Positions 15,686 to 24,327 of a DNA stretch of 64,000 nucleotides are shown here, in pieces. Location of the stretch: positions 62,001-126,000 of the forward strand of contig CBDCHP010000012.1 in the NCBI GenBank assembly GCA_965217265.1, given 5' to 3'. Within the stretch, counting starts at the first letter, position 1; each line of letters opens with the position of its first letter. Made by a program: the position numbers and the translations under genes. The notes beneath the pieces were generated by a model. It was given only the letters and a program-made list of their open reading frames with translations. It was not told the DNA's origin and did no database searches. This DNA comes from JAGRGG01 sp965217265. Lineage in GTDB: Bacteria; Pseudomonadota; Alphaproteobacteria; Geminicoccales; Geminicoccaceae.

Positions 15686-16207
15686 CTACCCCGCCTGCCG
15701 GCGGCGCTTGGCGAGCTTGCGCAGGATCATGTTGCGCTTGAGGACCGAGAGGTGGTCGGTGAACAGGACGCCGTCCAGGTGGTCGATCTCGTGCTGCAGG
15801 CAGCGGGCCATCAGCCCGTCGGCCTCGATCTCGCGGGCCTGTCCCTGCTCGTCCCGATAGGCGACCTTGACGGCGGTCGGCCGGTGCACGTCGCCGAACT
15901 GGCCGGGCAGGCTGAGGCAGCCCTCCTCGGCGGTCTCGGCCGCACTCGAGCGCCAGACGATCTCAGGATTGACGAGGTAGATCGGGGCTTTCGGCCCCTC
16001 CTCGGGCGTGACGTCGACGACGACGACGCGGCGGGGCACACCCACCTGCGGTGCGGCGAGGCCGATGCCGGGGGCCTTGTACATCGTCGCCAGCATGTCG
16101 GCCATCAGGTCGCGCAGCCCGTCGTCGACCTCGGCGACGGGCTCGGCGGTCTGCTTCAGGCGGGGATCGGGGACTTCGAGGATCGGTAATAGGCGTGGCT
16201 CGGTCAT
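15686..16207 (-). CDS. def: Peptide deformylase
   Basis: The 173-aa protein carries all three deformylase motifs: GIGLAAPQVG, EEGCLSLP (Cys metal ligand) and the metal-binding HEIDHLDG. It removes the formyl group from nascent proteins. It is directly followed by fmt. The start gives a normal class I N-terminus (LLPILEVPDPRLKQ). A 56-bp gap separates it from recR on the same strand. Confidence 0.95.
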   Translation of the reverse strand: MTEPRLLPILEVPDPRLKQTAEPVAEVDDGLRDLMADMLATMYKAPGIGLAAPQVGVPRRVVVVDVTPEEGPKAPIYLVNPEIVWRSSAAETAEEGCLSLPGQFGDVHRPTAVKVAYRDEQGQAREIEADGLMARCLQHEIDHLDGVLFTDHLSVLKRNMILRKLAKRRRQAG

Positions 16208-16263
16208 GTTCTCGCGCGTCGCGTTAAATTTCGTCCCTCAAGTGGCTCTACCGGCCCGACGAA

Positions 16264-16860
16264 TCAAGCGACCGGCTGGCGCGCGCGCAGGGCCGCCTCC
16301 AGCGTGCCCTCGTCGAGGTAATTGAGTTCGCCGCCGACCGGCACGCCCTGCGCCAGCCGCGTCACCTTGCGGCCTAGCGGCGCCAAGCGTTCGGCGAGGT
16401 AGTGCGCCGTCGTCTGGCCCTCGACCGTCGAGCCCAGCGCCAGGACGATCTCCAGCCCGTCGACGTCCCGCGCCCGCTCGATCAGGGGTGCCACGCGCAG
16501 TTCCTCCGGCCCGCGGCCGTCGAGCGCCGAGAGCGTGCCGCCCAGCACGTGGTAGCGGCCGCGATAGGTGCCCGAGCGCTCCAGGGCCCAGAGGTCCTCG
16601 ACCTCCTGCACGACGCAGATCAAGGCGTCGTCGCGCTCAAGGTCGCGGCAGACGGCGCAGGGGTCGCCCGCATCGAGGTTGCCGCAGACGTGGCAGGGGT
16701 GGACCTTATCGGCGCAGGCGCGCAGCGCCTCGATCAGCGGTGCGGCCATCGTGTCCGGCCGCTTCAGCAAGGCGAGCGCCGCCTTTTGCGCCGAGCGCGG
16801 CCCGAAGCCCGGCAGGCGCCCCAGCAGCCGGACGAGGCGCTCGATCTCGACCGAGGCCAC
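16264..16860 (-). CDS. recR: Recombination protein RecR
   Basis: The 198-aa protein has the helix-hairpin-helix start (LPGFGPRSAQKAAL), the four-Cys zinc motif (CHVCGNLDAGDPCAVC, about residues 57-72) and a Toprim domain (ALICVVQEVEDLWALE). It works with RecO and RecF to load RecA at gaps. It sits in the usual dnaX-ybaB-recR order, 3 nt after ybaB. Confidence 0.96.
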   Translation of the reverse strand: MASVEIERLVRLLGRLPGFGPRSAQKAALALLKRPDTMAAPLIEALRACADKVHPCHVCGNLDAGDPCAVCRDLERDDALICVVQEVEDLWALERSGTYRGRYHVLGGTLSALDGRGPEELRVAPLIERARDVDGLEIVLALGSTVEGQTTAHYLAERLAPLGRKVTRLAQGVPVGGELNYLDEGTLEAALRARQPVA

Positions 16861-16863
16861 GGC

Positions 16864-17187
16864 CTAGAACGGCAGCTTCATGCCGGGCGGCAGCGGCATG
16901 CCGCCGGTAATCTTGCCCATCTCGGCCTGGACGTACTCCTCGACCCTGGCCTTGGCGGCGTTGGTCGCGGCGACGATCAGGTCTTCGAGCGTCTCGACGT
17001 CGTCGGGATCGACGAGGCTCTTGTCGAGCTTGATGCGGCGCATCTCGCCCTTGCCGTTCAAAGTGACGCTGACCATGCCGGCGCCGGCCTGCCCCTCCAT
17101 CTCGGTCTCGGCGAGTTGGGCTTGCATCTCCTGGACGCGGCCTTGCAGCTTTTGCGCCTCTTTGAGCATGTTGCCGAGGTTCTTCAT
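16864..17187 (-). CDS. ybaB: YbaB/EbfC nucleoid-associated protein
   Basis: The 107-aa DNA-binding protein has the family core NLGNMLKEAQKLQGRVQEMQ and VSVTLNGKGEMRRIKLD. It probably forms a dimer with a tweezer-like fold that binds DNA. Its ATG overlaps the TGA of dnaX (ATGA), and recR follows after 3 nt, so the three genes form one operon. Confidence 0.95.
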   Translation of the reverse strand: MKNLGNMLKEAQKLQGRVQEMQAQLAETEMEGQAGAGMVSVTLNGKGEMRRIKLDKSLVDPDDVETLEDLIVAATNAAKARVEEYVQAEMGKITGGMPLPPGMKLPF

Positions 17188-18824
17188 CGCTCTCTCACAG
17201 TTTCGGTGGTTGCGCGGCGGACTTCAACGAGCTTGGCGCCGGGATACGCCGCCAAGATTGCCTGGATCGCGGGGTCATCGTCGAGGCTCGCCTTCTGCGC
17301 CTCGGCCTCGGCCCGCTCCTGCTCGGCCAGCGTCGGCGCCCCCTCCTCGCGCCCGAGCACGACGACCCAGCGCTTGGAGAACAGCTTGAAGAGGGCATCG
17401 TTCAATCTGGTCGCGATGTCGCTCGGCAGGCCCTCGTCGAGGCGAAGCTCGACGCGCCCGGGCTGGTAGGCGATCAGGCGCGCGCCCTGGACCAACTCCG
17501 CCGCCAGGACCGGCTGCGACGCGCGCAGCCGCTCGACGAGGTCGCGAAACGTCGCCGGCGCCGCCTCGGGCTCCGGGCGCGGAGCCGGCATCGGCGCGAC
17601 GGCCTCGGCCAGTGCGCCCCGGCCGTTGGTCGCGCGCGGGGCGGGCACCCCGACATTGCCAACCTCGCCGCGCAGCATAGCGACGATCTCGCCCGGCGGC
17701 GGCAGGTCGGCCATCGTCGCCAGGCGCAACAGCACCATCTCGGCGGCGGCCCTGGCGTCGGGCGCGGCGCGAACGTCGCCGAGGCCCTTCAAGAGGACCG
17801 ACCACGCCCGGTTCAAGGTGGCAAGGCCGAGGCGCTTCGCCATCTCAGCGCCGCGCGCTGCCAGTTCCGGACGGGCGGCGAAGGCCGAGGCGGCGGCGCG
17901 ATCGAGGCGCAGGCACGAGAGCCAGTGCGCGATCTCCAGCAAGTCGCCGAGCACGGCGGCGGGATCGGCGCCCTTGGCCCAGAGATCGCCGAAACGGCCG
18001 AGCGCCGTCCTCGCCTCGCCCGCCATCAGGTCGTCGAACAGATCCAGCGTCGCCGTCCGGTCGCCCAGGCCCAGCATGGCCGCGACGCCGGCGGCGTCGA
18101 CGCGGCCGCCGCCGATCGCGATCGCCTGATCGAGGAGCGAGAGCGCGTCGCGCACCGAGCCCTCGGCGGCGCCGGCGACGAGCGTCAGCGCCTCGTCCTC
18201 GGCCCCGATGCCTTCGGTGCCGCAGATCCGGCGCAGGTGGCCCTGCAGCACCTCCGGCTCGACGCGCCTCAAGTCGAAGCGCTGGCAGCGCGAGAGCACC
18301 GTCACCGGCACCTTGCGCGCCTCGGTCGTGGCGAAGACGAACTTGGCGTGCGGGGGGGGCTCCTCGATCGTCTTGAGCAGGGCGTTGAACGCCTTCTCCG
18401 AGAGCATGTGGATCTCGTCGATGACGTAGACCTTGTAGCGCGACGCGCTCGGCGCGTAGCGCACCCCCTCGATCAGCTCGACGACGTCGTCCTTGCCGGT
18501 GTGCGAGGCGGCGTCCATCTCGATCACGTCGAGCGAGCGCTCGCCTTGAATGGCGACGCAGGACGGGCAGGCGCCGCACGGCTCGGGCGTCGGGCCGCCG
18601 CCCCCCGTGCAGTTCAAGCCCTTGGCGATGATCCGCGCCGTCGTCGTCTTGCCGACGCCGCGGATGCCGCAGAGCAGGTAGGCGTGCGCGATCCGGCCGC
18701 TCGCGATCGCGTTGTTGAGGGTGCGGACCAGCGCGTCCTGACCGACCAGCTCCGAGAGCCTGGTCGGGCGGTACGCCCTGGCGAGGACGCGATAGGGGGC
18801 ACTCGGGTCGGGCAAGAGCTGCAC
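17184..18824 (-). CDS. dnaX: DNA polymerase III subunits gamma/tau
   Basis: The 546-aa clamp-loader ATPase has the Walker A motif GIRGVGKTTTARI, a zinc motif (C-x8-CGACPSC region), Walker B VIDEIHML and sensor 1 SRCQRFDLR. A C-terminal tau-like region binds polymerase. GTG 18824 is the most plausible start, since no ATG lies between the SRP RNA gene and the conserved YRVLARAYRPTRL. A programmed gamma frameshift is not obvious. It lies 31 nt downstream of ffs on the same strand. Confidence 0.93.
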   Translation of the reverse strand: MQLLPDPSAPYRVLARAYRPTRLSELVGQDALVRTLNNAIASGRIAHAYLLCGIRGVGKTTTARIIAKGLNCTGGGGPTPEPCGACPSCVAIQGERSLDVIEMDAASHTGKDDVVELIEGVRYAPSASRYKVYVIDEIHMLSEKAFNALLKTIEEPPPHAKFVFATTEARKVPVTVLSRCQRFDLRRVEPEVLQGHLRRICGTEGIGAEDEALTLVAGAAEGSVRDALSLLDQAIAIGGGRVDAAGVAAMLGLGDRTATLDLFDDLMAGEARTALGRFGDLWAKGADPAAVLGDLLEIAHWLSCLRLDRAAASAFAARPELAARGAEMAKRLGLATLNRAWSVLLKGLGDVRAAPDARAAAEMVLLRLATMADLPPPGEIVAMLRGEVGNVGVPAPRATNGRGALAEAVAPMPAPRPEPEAAPATFRDLVERLRASQPVLAAELVQGARLIAYQPGRVELRLDEGLPSDIATRLNDALFKLFSKRWVVVLGREEGAPTLAEQERAEAEAQKASLDDDPAIQAILAAYPGAKLVEVRRATTETVRER

Positions 18825-18855
18825 CGCTGGCAATTGTCGCCCGACGGGCGGGGGC

Positions 18856-18951
18856 GGGAGACCGGCGCGCGACCCGAAACCGGACCACTGCGGCTGCTTC
18901 CTTCCGGACCTGACCGGGTTCGCGGAGGGTTTCGTCCGCGACCGATCTCCC
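18856..18951 (-). ncRNA. ffs: 4.5S signal recognition particle RNA (small bacterial type)
   Basis: The transcript (minus strand) contains the universally conserved SRP apical motif, seen as CAGGTCCGGAAGGAAGCAGC. The ends pair: GGGAGATCGG at the 5' side with CCGGTCTCCC at the 3' side, giving a hairpin RNA of about 96 nt. Ends were set by this terminal stem. The position between dnaX and the divergent nudC is typical for alphaproteobacteria. The RNA partners with Ffh to target membrane proteins. Confidence 0.93.
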
Positions 18952-19019
18952 AAAGGCACATATCGGCGTTTCGGCCGGCTTGCGCAAGGGTGCCGGATCG
19001 GCGACAAGCCGGTGACATC

Positions 19020-19907
19020 ATGCCGATCAACCCGCCCCCGCACACCTACGGCGCCGCCTTCGACCGCGCGGCCGAGAAGCGCAAGGACGCGGCCTGGCTC
19101 GAAGCCGCGATCCGCGATCCCGCCGCGCGCATCGTGCCGCTCGACGGCGTGCGGCCCCTGATCCTGGAGACCGACGCCGGCCCCTGCGCCAGGCTGACGA
19201 CGGCCGAGCGGCTGCCGATATCGGCGCTTTGCGACGCCCTGTTCCTCGGCATCGAGGCCGGCCGGCCCTACTTCGCCCTCGAATTGGGCGAGACTCCCCT
19301 TGTCGACCTCGGCCTCGACGACGCCGCCTTCACCGAACTGCGCGCGGTCAGGGGCGCCTTGCCGCCGATCGAGGCCGCCCTGCTCGCCTTCGCCCGGGCA
19401 CTCGCGCACTGGCACCTGCGCCACCGCTACTGCGGTGCTTGCGGCCAGGAGACGGTCCGCGCCCAAGGCGGGCACGTCCGCCACTGCGACGGCTGCGGCC
19501 TCGACACCTTCCCGCGCACCGACCCCGCCATCATCGTCCTGGTCCACCACGGCGATCGCTGCCTGCTCGGCCGCAGCCCCCGCTTCCCGCCCGAGATGTT
19601 CTCGACGCTCGCCGGCTTCGTCGAGCCGGGCGAGGGCCTGGAGGCCTGCGTCAAGCGCGAGGTCTTCGAGGAGGTCGGCGTCGAGGTCGACGAGATCGTC
19701 TACGCCTCGTCGCAGCCCTGGCCGTTCCCGCAATCCTTGATGCTCGGCTTTCGCGCCCAGGCGGCCCACACCGACCTCAAGATCGACCGCGACGAGATCG
19801 AGGACGCCCGCTGGCTCACCCGCGAGGACCTCCGCGACGGCGCCGTGAAACTTCCCAACCACGACAGCATCGCGCGCTATTTGATCGAGACGTGGTTGGC
19901 TGGATAG
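19020..19907 (+). CDS. nudC: NADH pyrophosphatase / NAD-RNA decapping hydrolase NudC
   Basis: The 295-aa Nudix hydrolase has a four-Cys zinc ribbon (YCGACGQET and HCDGCGLDTFPRTDP, about residues 140-170) and the Nudix box GFVEPGEGLEACVKREVFEE followed by VGVEV. The C-terminal SQPWPFPQSLMLGF is the NudC SQPWPFPxS signature. It hydrolyses NAD(H) to NMN and AMP and removes NAD caps from RNA. It is divergent from ffs/dnaX. The TAG stop immediately precedes element R5. Confidence 0.95.
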   Translation: MPINPPPHTYGAAFDRAAEKRKDAAWLEAAIRDPAARIVPLDGVRPLILETDAGPCARLTTAERLPISALCDALFLGIEAGRPYFALELGETPLVDLGLDDAAFTELRAVRGALPPIEAALLAFARALAHWHLRHRYCGACGQETVRAQGGHVRHCDGCGLDTFPRTDPAIIVLVHHGDRCLLGRSPRFPPEMFSTLAGFVEPGEGLEACVKREVFEEVGVEVDEIVYASSQPWPFPQSLMLGFRAQAAHTDLKIDRDEIEDARWLTREDLRDGAVKLPNHDSIARYLIETWLAG

Positions 19908-20063
19908 GAAAACGCCTCGCGTTGCGCTCGCCGCGCGGGCTTTTTCTCTTCTTCTTTGTCTTTTGTCCGAGGCTGGCCCCCGGCATTGAGGCCAGCCTCC
20001 TGCGTTAACACTGGCAAAAAAGAAAAACAAAGCCCGCACGGCGAGCGCAACGCGAAGCATTCA
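19908..20063. repeat. Dispersed inverted-repeat element, copy R5
   Basis: Near-complete copy of about 156 bp, starting at the nudC stop. The arms are slightly decayed at the outermost bases (AAAACGCCTCGCG and CGCGAAGCATTCA). The core is type B: GAGGCTGGCC pairs with GGCCAGCCTC to give a perfect internal hairpin, followed by CTGCGTTAACACTGGC. Confidence 0.9.
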
Positions 20064-20345
20064 CAAACGACAGCCCCTTGGCCTGGAGCGACCCGTCGCC
20101 GCGGTGGCGGGAGCGGCTGTAGTCGGATACGCTGCGATGATGCTTCGTCGCCGCGTCGCTTCAGCGCACGTTTGCAGCGTGCGCCGACGCATGTCGCTCG
20201 CCTGGAATGCATTTTATTCCCTGCAATAACCGATGCCCCGGCAAAGTGTGATGCAAGTGCACCACCACTGCGTCCGATGGTGCGCGCGGGGTTTGGGTGC
20301 GGCTTGCGCTCGGGTGCGGCGCGGGCGAGAAGCGGGGCGTTAACC
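20064..20345 (+). promoter_or_regulatory. Leader region of the sugar transferase gene with a hairpin
   Basis: No gene is seen here. The stretch is less GC-rich around 20205-20240 (ATGCATTTTATTCC), where a promoter may lie. A perfect 7-bp stem with a 7-nt loop (GCGCACG ... CGTGCGC) is at 20164-20184. A second pairing (GCACCA with TGGTGC) is possible around 20258-20285. The long leader suggests regulated transcription of the exopolysaccharide-type gene that follows. Confidence 0.35.
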
Positions 20346-21923
20346 ATGACCGCCGCTGGGGTCGCCGCGCGCCGCTTGTGCGCTGGCCACGCTTTGTTCG
20401 CACGCTTGCCCTTGCCCTTGTTGAGGACCGTTCGCTTGCCGCCCGACGTCACGCTCGCCGCCGACCCGAGAGCGCTCCAAGCCCCGCCCCGCGCGCGGCG
20501 GGGCGCGTTCGGGGCGCTCGTCCTGCCGCTGTTCGACGCGCTGACGATGCTGGCCTGCTTTGGCCTGAGCGGGGTGTTGAGCTTCTCCTACGCCCACGTC
20601 GACGAGGCCTGGGCGCTGACGCTGGCGGTCTTGGTCGTGGGCTGCATCGTCGCCTTCCAGCAGCTCGGCCACTACGGCCGCCGGCGCCAGTTCTGGCAGG
20701 AGGTCGGCGACGTGGCGCTGGCGGCGCTGATCGCGTTCTTGCTGCACGCGGCCTTGCTCTACTTGCTCAAGATCAACTTCTCGCGGCTGTGGGTGCTGAG
20801 CTCGTGGGGGCTGGTGGCGCTGCTCGTGCCGCCGGTGCGCTTGGGCGTCAAGCGCTTGGGCCTGCGCTTTGGCGGCTGGCGGCGGCGCACGGTGATCGTC
20901 GGCACGGGCGCCTTGGCGCGGGAGACGGCGGCGATCTACGCCGGCGACCCGCACTTGGGCTTCGAGGTGATCGGCTTCGTCGCCCCCTTCGGCCCGGACG
21001 CGCCGCGGGCGGCCGTGGACGACGGCGGGCCGCGAGCGGGGCTCGAGCTCGACGGGCGCGAGGTGCCGGTGCACCGGCTGGGGCAGGGCGCGCTCGCCCT
21101 GCCGCCCTGGCTCGGCCGGCCGCACGTCGTCGTGGCGCTCGACCTCGACGAGCTGGCGGGGCACGAGGGGCTGATCGAGCGGCTCTCGCTGCAGCACGGC
21201 GACATCGACGTGATCTCGCCGGTGCGCGGCCTGCCGATCAGCAGCGCCAAGGTGTCGCACTTCTTCGCCTACGACATCCTCTCGCTGCGGCTGTCCAACA
21301 ACCTCGCCCGGCCGTGGTCGCAGGCGCTCAAGCGCGGCTTCGACCTCGTGGGTGCCGCGGCCCTGCTCGTGTTCTTGGCGCCCCTGCTCGCCGTGATCGC
21401 GCTCTTGGTGCGGCGCTCGGGATCGCCGATCGTCTTCGCCCACACCCGCGTCGGCCGCTTTGGTCGGCCGTTTCGCTGCTTGAAGTTCCGCACGATGGTG
21501 CCCGACGCCGGCGAGGTCTTGAACCGGCTGTTGGCCGAGGACCCCAAGGCGCGCGCCGAGTGGCAGGAGGGCTTCAAGCTCAAAGACGACCCGCGCGTCA
21601 CCAAGCTCGGCGCGTTCTTGCGCAAGAGCAGCCTCGACGAGCTGCCGCAGCTCTGGAACGTCCTCAAGGGCGAGATGAGCCTGGTTGGCCCGCGCCCGGT
21701 GGTGCTCGACGAGATCGAGCGCTACGGCGCGGCCAAGGTCTACTACTACGAGGTCCGCCCCGGCCTCACCGGCCTGTGGCAGATCAGCGGCCGCAGCGAC
21801 CTCGACTACGAGCGCCGCGTCAGCCTCGACACCTGGTACGTGCGCAACTGGACCTTGTGGTACGACCTCGTCATCCTGTTCAAGACCGCGCTGACCGTCC
21901 CCGCCAAGGGCGGCGCTTATTGA
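20346..21923 (+). CDS. Polyprenyl-phosphate sugar-1-phosphate transferase (WbaP/WcaJ type)
   Basis: The 525-aa membrane enzyme has four N-terminal helices (about residues 50-165), a Rossmann-like middle (RRTVIVGTGALARETAAIY) and a C-terminal bacterial sugar transferase domain with RPFRCLKFRTM, SSLDELPQLWNVLKGEMSLV and PGLTGLWQISGRSDLDYERR. It would attach the first sugar phosphate to undecaprenyl phosphate for exopolysaccharide or O-antigen assembly. No glycosyltransferase cluster follows, so it is an isolated priming enzyme here. The next small gene overlaps its stop by 4 nt. Confidence 0.9.
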   Translation: MTAAGVAARRLCAGHALFARLPLPLLRTVRLPPDVTLAADPRALQAPPRARRGAFGALVLPLFDALTMLACFGLSGVLSFSYAHVDEAWALTLAVLVVGCIVAFQQLGHYGRRRQFWQEVGDVALAALIAFLLHAALLYLLKINFSRLWVLSSWGLVALLVPPVRLGVKRLGLRFGGWRRRTVIVGTGALARETAAIYAGDPHLGFEVIGFVAPFGPDAPRAAVDDGGPRAGLELDGREVPVHRLGQGALALPPWLGRPHVVVALDLDELAGHEGLIERLSLQHGDIDVISPVRGLPISSAKVSHFFAYDILSLRLSNNLARPWSQALKRGFDLVGAAALLVFLAPLLAVIALLVRRSGSPIVFAHTRVGRFGRPFRCLKFRTMVPDAGEVLNRLLAEDPKARAEWQEGFKLKDDPRVTKLGAFLRKSSLDELPQLWNVLKGEMSLVGPRPVVLDEIERYGAAKVYYYEVRPGLTGLWQISGRSDLDYERRVSLDTWYVRNWTLWYDLVILFKTALTVPAKGGAY

Positions 21924-22282
21924 CCCCGGCCGACGCGCCCGACCCCCTGGCCCTGCCCGAACCCTTCGGCGCCGTCGTCCCCGTCAGGCAAGAGCACCAG
22001 CGCTGGGAACGGCCGGGCGTGGCCTCGGGCGAGATCGAGATCGGCTACGCCCCCGACGACCGGATCGTGCGCGTCGCGTACCGCTGGCACCGGCGCTTAG
22101 TGGCGCCCGACGGCACGCCCCGGCCGGTGACGACGGCCGAACTCTGGGCCAGGCGCCCGGACGGCGCGTGGCTCTACCTCGTCCGCCCGGGCGAGGCGGG
22201 CGTCAGGACCGTGCCGCACGCGCCGTTGTGGGGGCTGCTCGTTCGCCACCTCAACGTCGACATCGGCCCCGAAGACGCCTGA
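21920..22282 (+). CDS. Small protein of unknown function coupled to the sugar transferase
   Basis: The 120-aa frame opens with a TTG that overlaps the previous stop (TTGA), an arrangement also seen at 35741. The protein has no membrane segment or signal; its middle (IEIGYAPDDRIVRVAYRWHRRLV) looks like alternating beta strands. I do not recognise a family. Codon use resembles its neighbours, with G/C in third positions, which supports real coding. Coupling suggests a role alongside the priming transferase, but that is inference. Confidence 0.6.
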   Translation: MTPADAPDPLALPEPFGAVVPVRQEHQRWERPGVASGEIEIGYAPDDRIVRVAYRWHRRLVAPDGTPRPVTTAELWARRPDGAWLYLVRPGEAGVRTVPHAPLWGLLVRHLNVDIGPEDA

Positions 22283-22344
22283 CGACTGGCGGTTCCGCCC
22301 ATCGCACCTTATCTCTCCCGCACACGTTCACGAGGAGACAGCCC

Positions 22345-23010
22345 ATGTGGTTCACGCGCGACAAGACGGCGATGGTGAGCGGGGACGACGCGCTGCCGGG
22401 GCGCGACGGGCGGCCGTTCGGCGTCACCAACAGCCACTACGTCAACGGCCACCCGATCGAGGGCCCCTGGCCCGAGGGCACGGCGACGGCGGTGTTCGGC
22501 ATGGGCTGCTTTTGGGGCGTCGAGCGCAAGTTCTGGCAAGTTCCCGGCGTCTACAGCACGGCGGTCGGCTACGCCGGCGGCACCACGCAAAACCCGACCT
22601 ACCGCGAGGTCTGCAGCGGCCAGACCGGCCACAACGAGGTCGTCCTCGTCGTCTACGACCCGAAGCAAGTGACCTACGAGGACCTGCTCAAGGTCTTCTG
22701 GGAGGGCCACGACCCGACGCAGGGGATGCGTCAGGGCAACGACGTCGGCACGCAGTACCGCTCGGGCGTCTACGCCTTCGACGCGGCGCAGCGTCGTGCG
22801 GCCGAGGCCTCGCGCGAAGCGTACCAGGAAGCGCTGAAAGCGGCGGGGATCGCCCGGCCGATCACGACCGAGATCGTTGAGGCGCCGCCCTTCTACTATG
22901 CCGAGGACTACCACCAGCAGTACCTCGCCAAGAACCCGGGCGGCTACTGCGGCGTCGGCGGCGTCGGCGTCGCCTGCCCGACCGGGCTCGCCGTCGCCAG
23001 CGGGGCCTAA
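22345..23010 (+). CDS. msrA: Peptide methionine-(S)-S-oxide reductase MsrA
   Basis: The 221-aa protein contains the catalytic motif GMGCFWGVERKFW, followed by VYSTAVGYAGG and the substrate-pocket residues of HNEVV and YHQQYLAKNPGGYC with C-terminal resolving cysteines. It reduces methionine-S-sulfoxide in oxidised proteins. The start has a GAGGAG ribosome site 8-13 nt upstream. No export signal is seen, so it should be cytosolic. Confidence 0.95.
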   Translation: MWFTRDKTAMVSGDDALPGRDGRPFGVTNSHYVNGHPIEGPWPEGTATAVFGMGCFWGVERKFWQVPGVYSTAVGYAGGTTQNPTYREVCSGQTGHNEVVLVVYDPKQVTYEDLLKVFWEGHDPTQGMRQGNDVGTQYRSGVYAFDAAQRRAAEASREAYQEALKAAGIARPITTEIVEAPPFYYAEDYHQQYLAKNPGGYCGVGGVGVACPTGLAVASGA

Positions 23011-23073
23011 AGGAACCGGCGCGCGCCCCGCCCGCTTTGAACACTGTTAGCCGATAAAAAGAAGGATCAAGCG

Positions 23074-23580
23074 ATGGCAACGGTAAGGGCGGAGCGGGGA
23101 TGGGGCGCGGAAATCGTCGCGCTGATACTGTTTCTTCTCCTGACGCTGGCGGTCGGGACGTTCGCCGGCTGGGTCAACACCGGCGACATCGCCACCTGGT
23201 ATCGCGGCCTCGCCAAGCCCGAATGGACGCCGCCGGACGCTTGGTTCGCCCCGGTCTGGACGGTCTTGTACATCTTCATGGCCGTGGCGGGATGGCTGGT
23301 GTGGCGCCAGGACGATTATCCCGGCCGCAACGGGGCGCTCGTCCTGTTCGGCGCGCAGCTCGCCTTGAACGCGTTCTGGTCGGTCGTCTTCTTCCAGTGG
23401 CGCCTGATCGGCTGGGGCCTCGCCGAGATCGTCGTCCTCTGGCTGTTCGTCTTGATGACCACCTACGCCTTTTGGCAGATCAACCGTCTCGCCGGCCTCC
23501 TGTTCGTTCCCTACCTCCTCTGGACCACCTTCGCGACCGCCCTCAACGCGGCGATCTGGAACATGAACGGCGCCGGTTGA
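23074..23580 (+). CDS. tspO: TspO/MBR-family membrane protein
   Basis: The 168-aa protein has five transmembrane helices and the family residues KPEWTPPDAWFAPVWTVLYIFMAVAGWLVW and LNAFWSVVFF. TspO proteins bind porphyrins and other tetrapyrroles and act as oxygen or stress sensors in alphaproteobacteria. A GAAGGA site precedes the ATG. It lies 63 bp after msrA on the same strand, consistent with an oxidative-stress theme. Confidence 0.93.
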   Translation: MATVRAERGWGAEIVALILFLLLTLAVGTFAGWVNTGDIATWYRGLAKPEWTPPDAWFAPVWTVLYIFMAVAGWLVWRQDDYPGRNGALVLFGAQLALNAFWSVVFFQWRLIGWGLAEIVVLWLFVLMTTYAFWQINRLAGLLFVPYLLWTTFATALNAAIWNMNGAG

Positions 23581-23630
23581 GCCGGCCCCGCAGAGGAGAG
23601 GCGTACGCGGGGCATCAATTTCGCACACCC

Positions 23631-23660
23631 TGGTCTCGAAGGCCGGAAAAGTGCTATATT
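23631..23660 (+). promoter_or_regulatory. Possible sigma-70-type promoter of the lipoprotein gene
   Basis: A TATATT hexamer at 23655-23660 stands out in GC-rich DNA 23 nt before the GTG start. A weak -35-like TGGTCT lies at 23631-23636, giving 18-nt spacing. The call rests on the -10 match and local AT content only. Confidence 0.35.
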
Positions 23661-23683
23661 GATGCGTTATAGGGAGAAACGCC

Positions 23684-24178
23684 GTGAACAAACGACTAGC
23701 CTTGTCCCTCGTCGGCTTGCTCGCCGTCGCGGGTTGCGCCTACAATGCCGAAGACGAGAGCGGCTGGGATCGGGCCCGATCGGAACACCTGTTCGAGGTG
23801 CCGGACGGGGCCGTTATCGCCGACGACGGGCGGAGCGTGATCGTGCCCTCCGAACGCCCGGCACTCGGCAGCTACAGCCCGCCCGTCACGATCGAGCGGC
23901 GGGACACCTACGCCCCGCCGGTGGTGATCGAACGCTCGGCGCCGCGGCGGATCTACCGCCCGGCGATCGTGCGGCCCTACCCCTACGCCGGCGTCGTCGT
24001 GCGCGACTACGACGATTCGAGCCGGGTGCGCCGCGCCTACCGCGAGGGGCGCCGCGACGCGCTGCGCGGGTACGAGCGCGACCGCCGCGAGGCCGTCAGG
24101 CCGCGGGTCGAGCGGGGACGGGGCAACGACCGCGGCAATCCTTGCGTCTTCGGGCTCGCCAACGACAACTGTAATTAG
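23684..24178 (+). CDS. Putative lipoprotein of unknown function
   Basis: The 164-aa protein starts (GTG) with a lipoprotein signal: NKRLALSLVGLLAVAGC, lipobox VAGC with Cys18. The mature part is rich in Pro, Tyr and Arg, with a repeated VTIERRDTYAPP/VVIERSAPRR pattern and a strongly basic C-terminal half (RREGRRDALRGYERDRREAV-like). It may sit in the outer or inner membrane and touch anionic polymers; this is a guess. The TAG stop coincides with the start of element R6. Confidence 0.75.
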   Translation: MNKRLALSLVGLLAVAGCAYNAEDESGWDRARSEHLFEVPDGAVIADDGRSVIVPSERPALGSYSPPVTIERRDTYAPPVVIERSAPRRIYRPAIVRPYPYAGVVVRDYDDSSRVRRAYREGRRDALRGYERDRREAVRPRVERGRGNDRGNPCVFGLANDNCN

Positions 24179-24325
24179 AACGCTTGCGCGTGCGCTCGCC
24201 GCGCGGGCTTTCTTCTTTCTTTTTGTCTCTTGTTCGAGGCTGGCCCTCGGCGTTAGGGCCAGCCTCCTGCGTTAACACTGGCAAAAAAGAGAAGAAGCCC
24301 CGCGCAGCGGACGCGCAAGCGTAAA
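24176..24325. repeat. Dispersed inverted-repeat element, copy R6
   Basis: Copy of about 150 bp between convergent gene ends. The left end TAGAACGCTTGCGCG contains the stop of the lipoprotein gene, and the right end (CGCGCAAGCGT) lies 3-6 nt before the aspS stop. The core is type B: GAGGCTGGCCC pairs with GGGCCAGCCTC, followed by CTGCGTTAACACTGGC. Confidence 0.9.
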
Positions 24326-24327
24326 AC

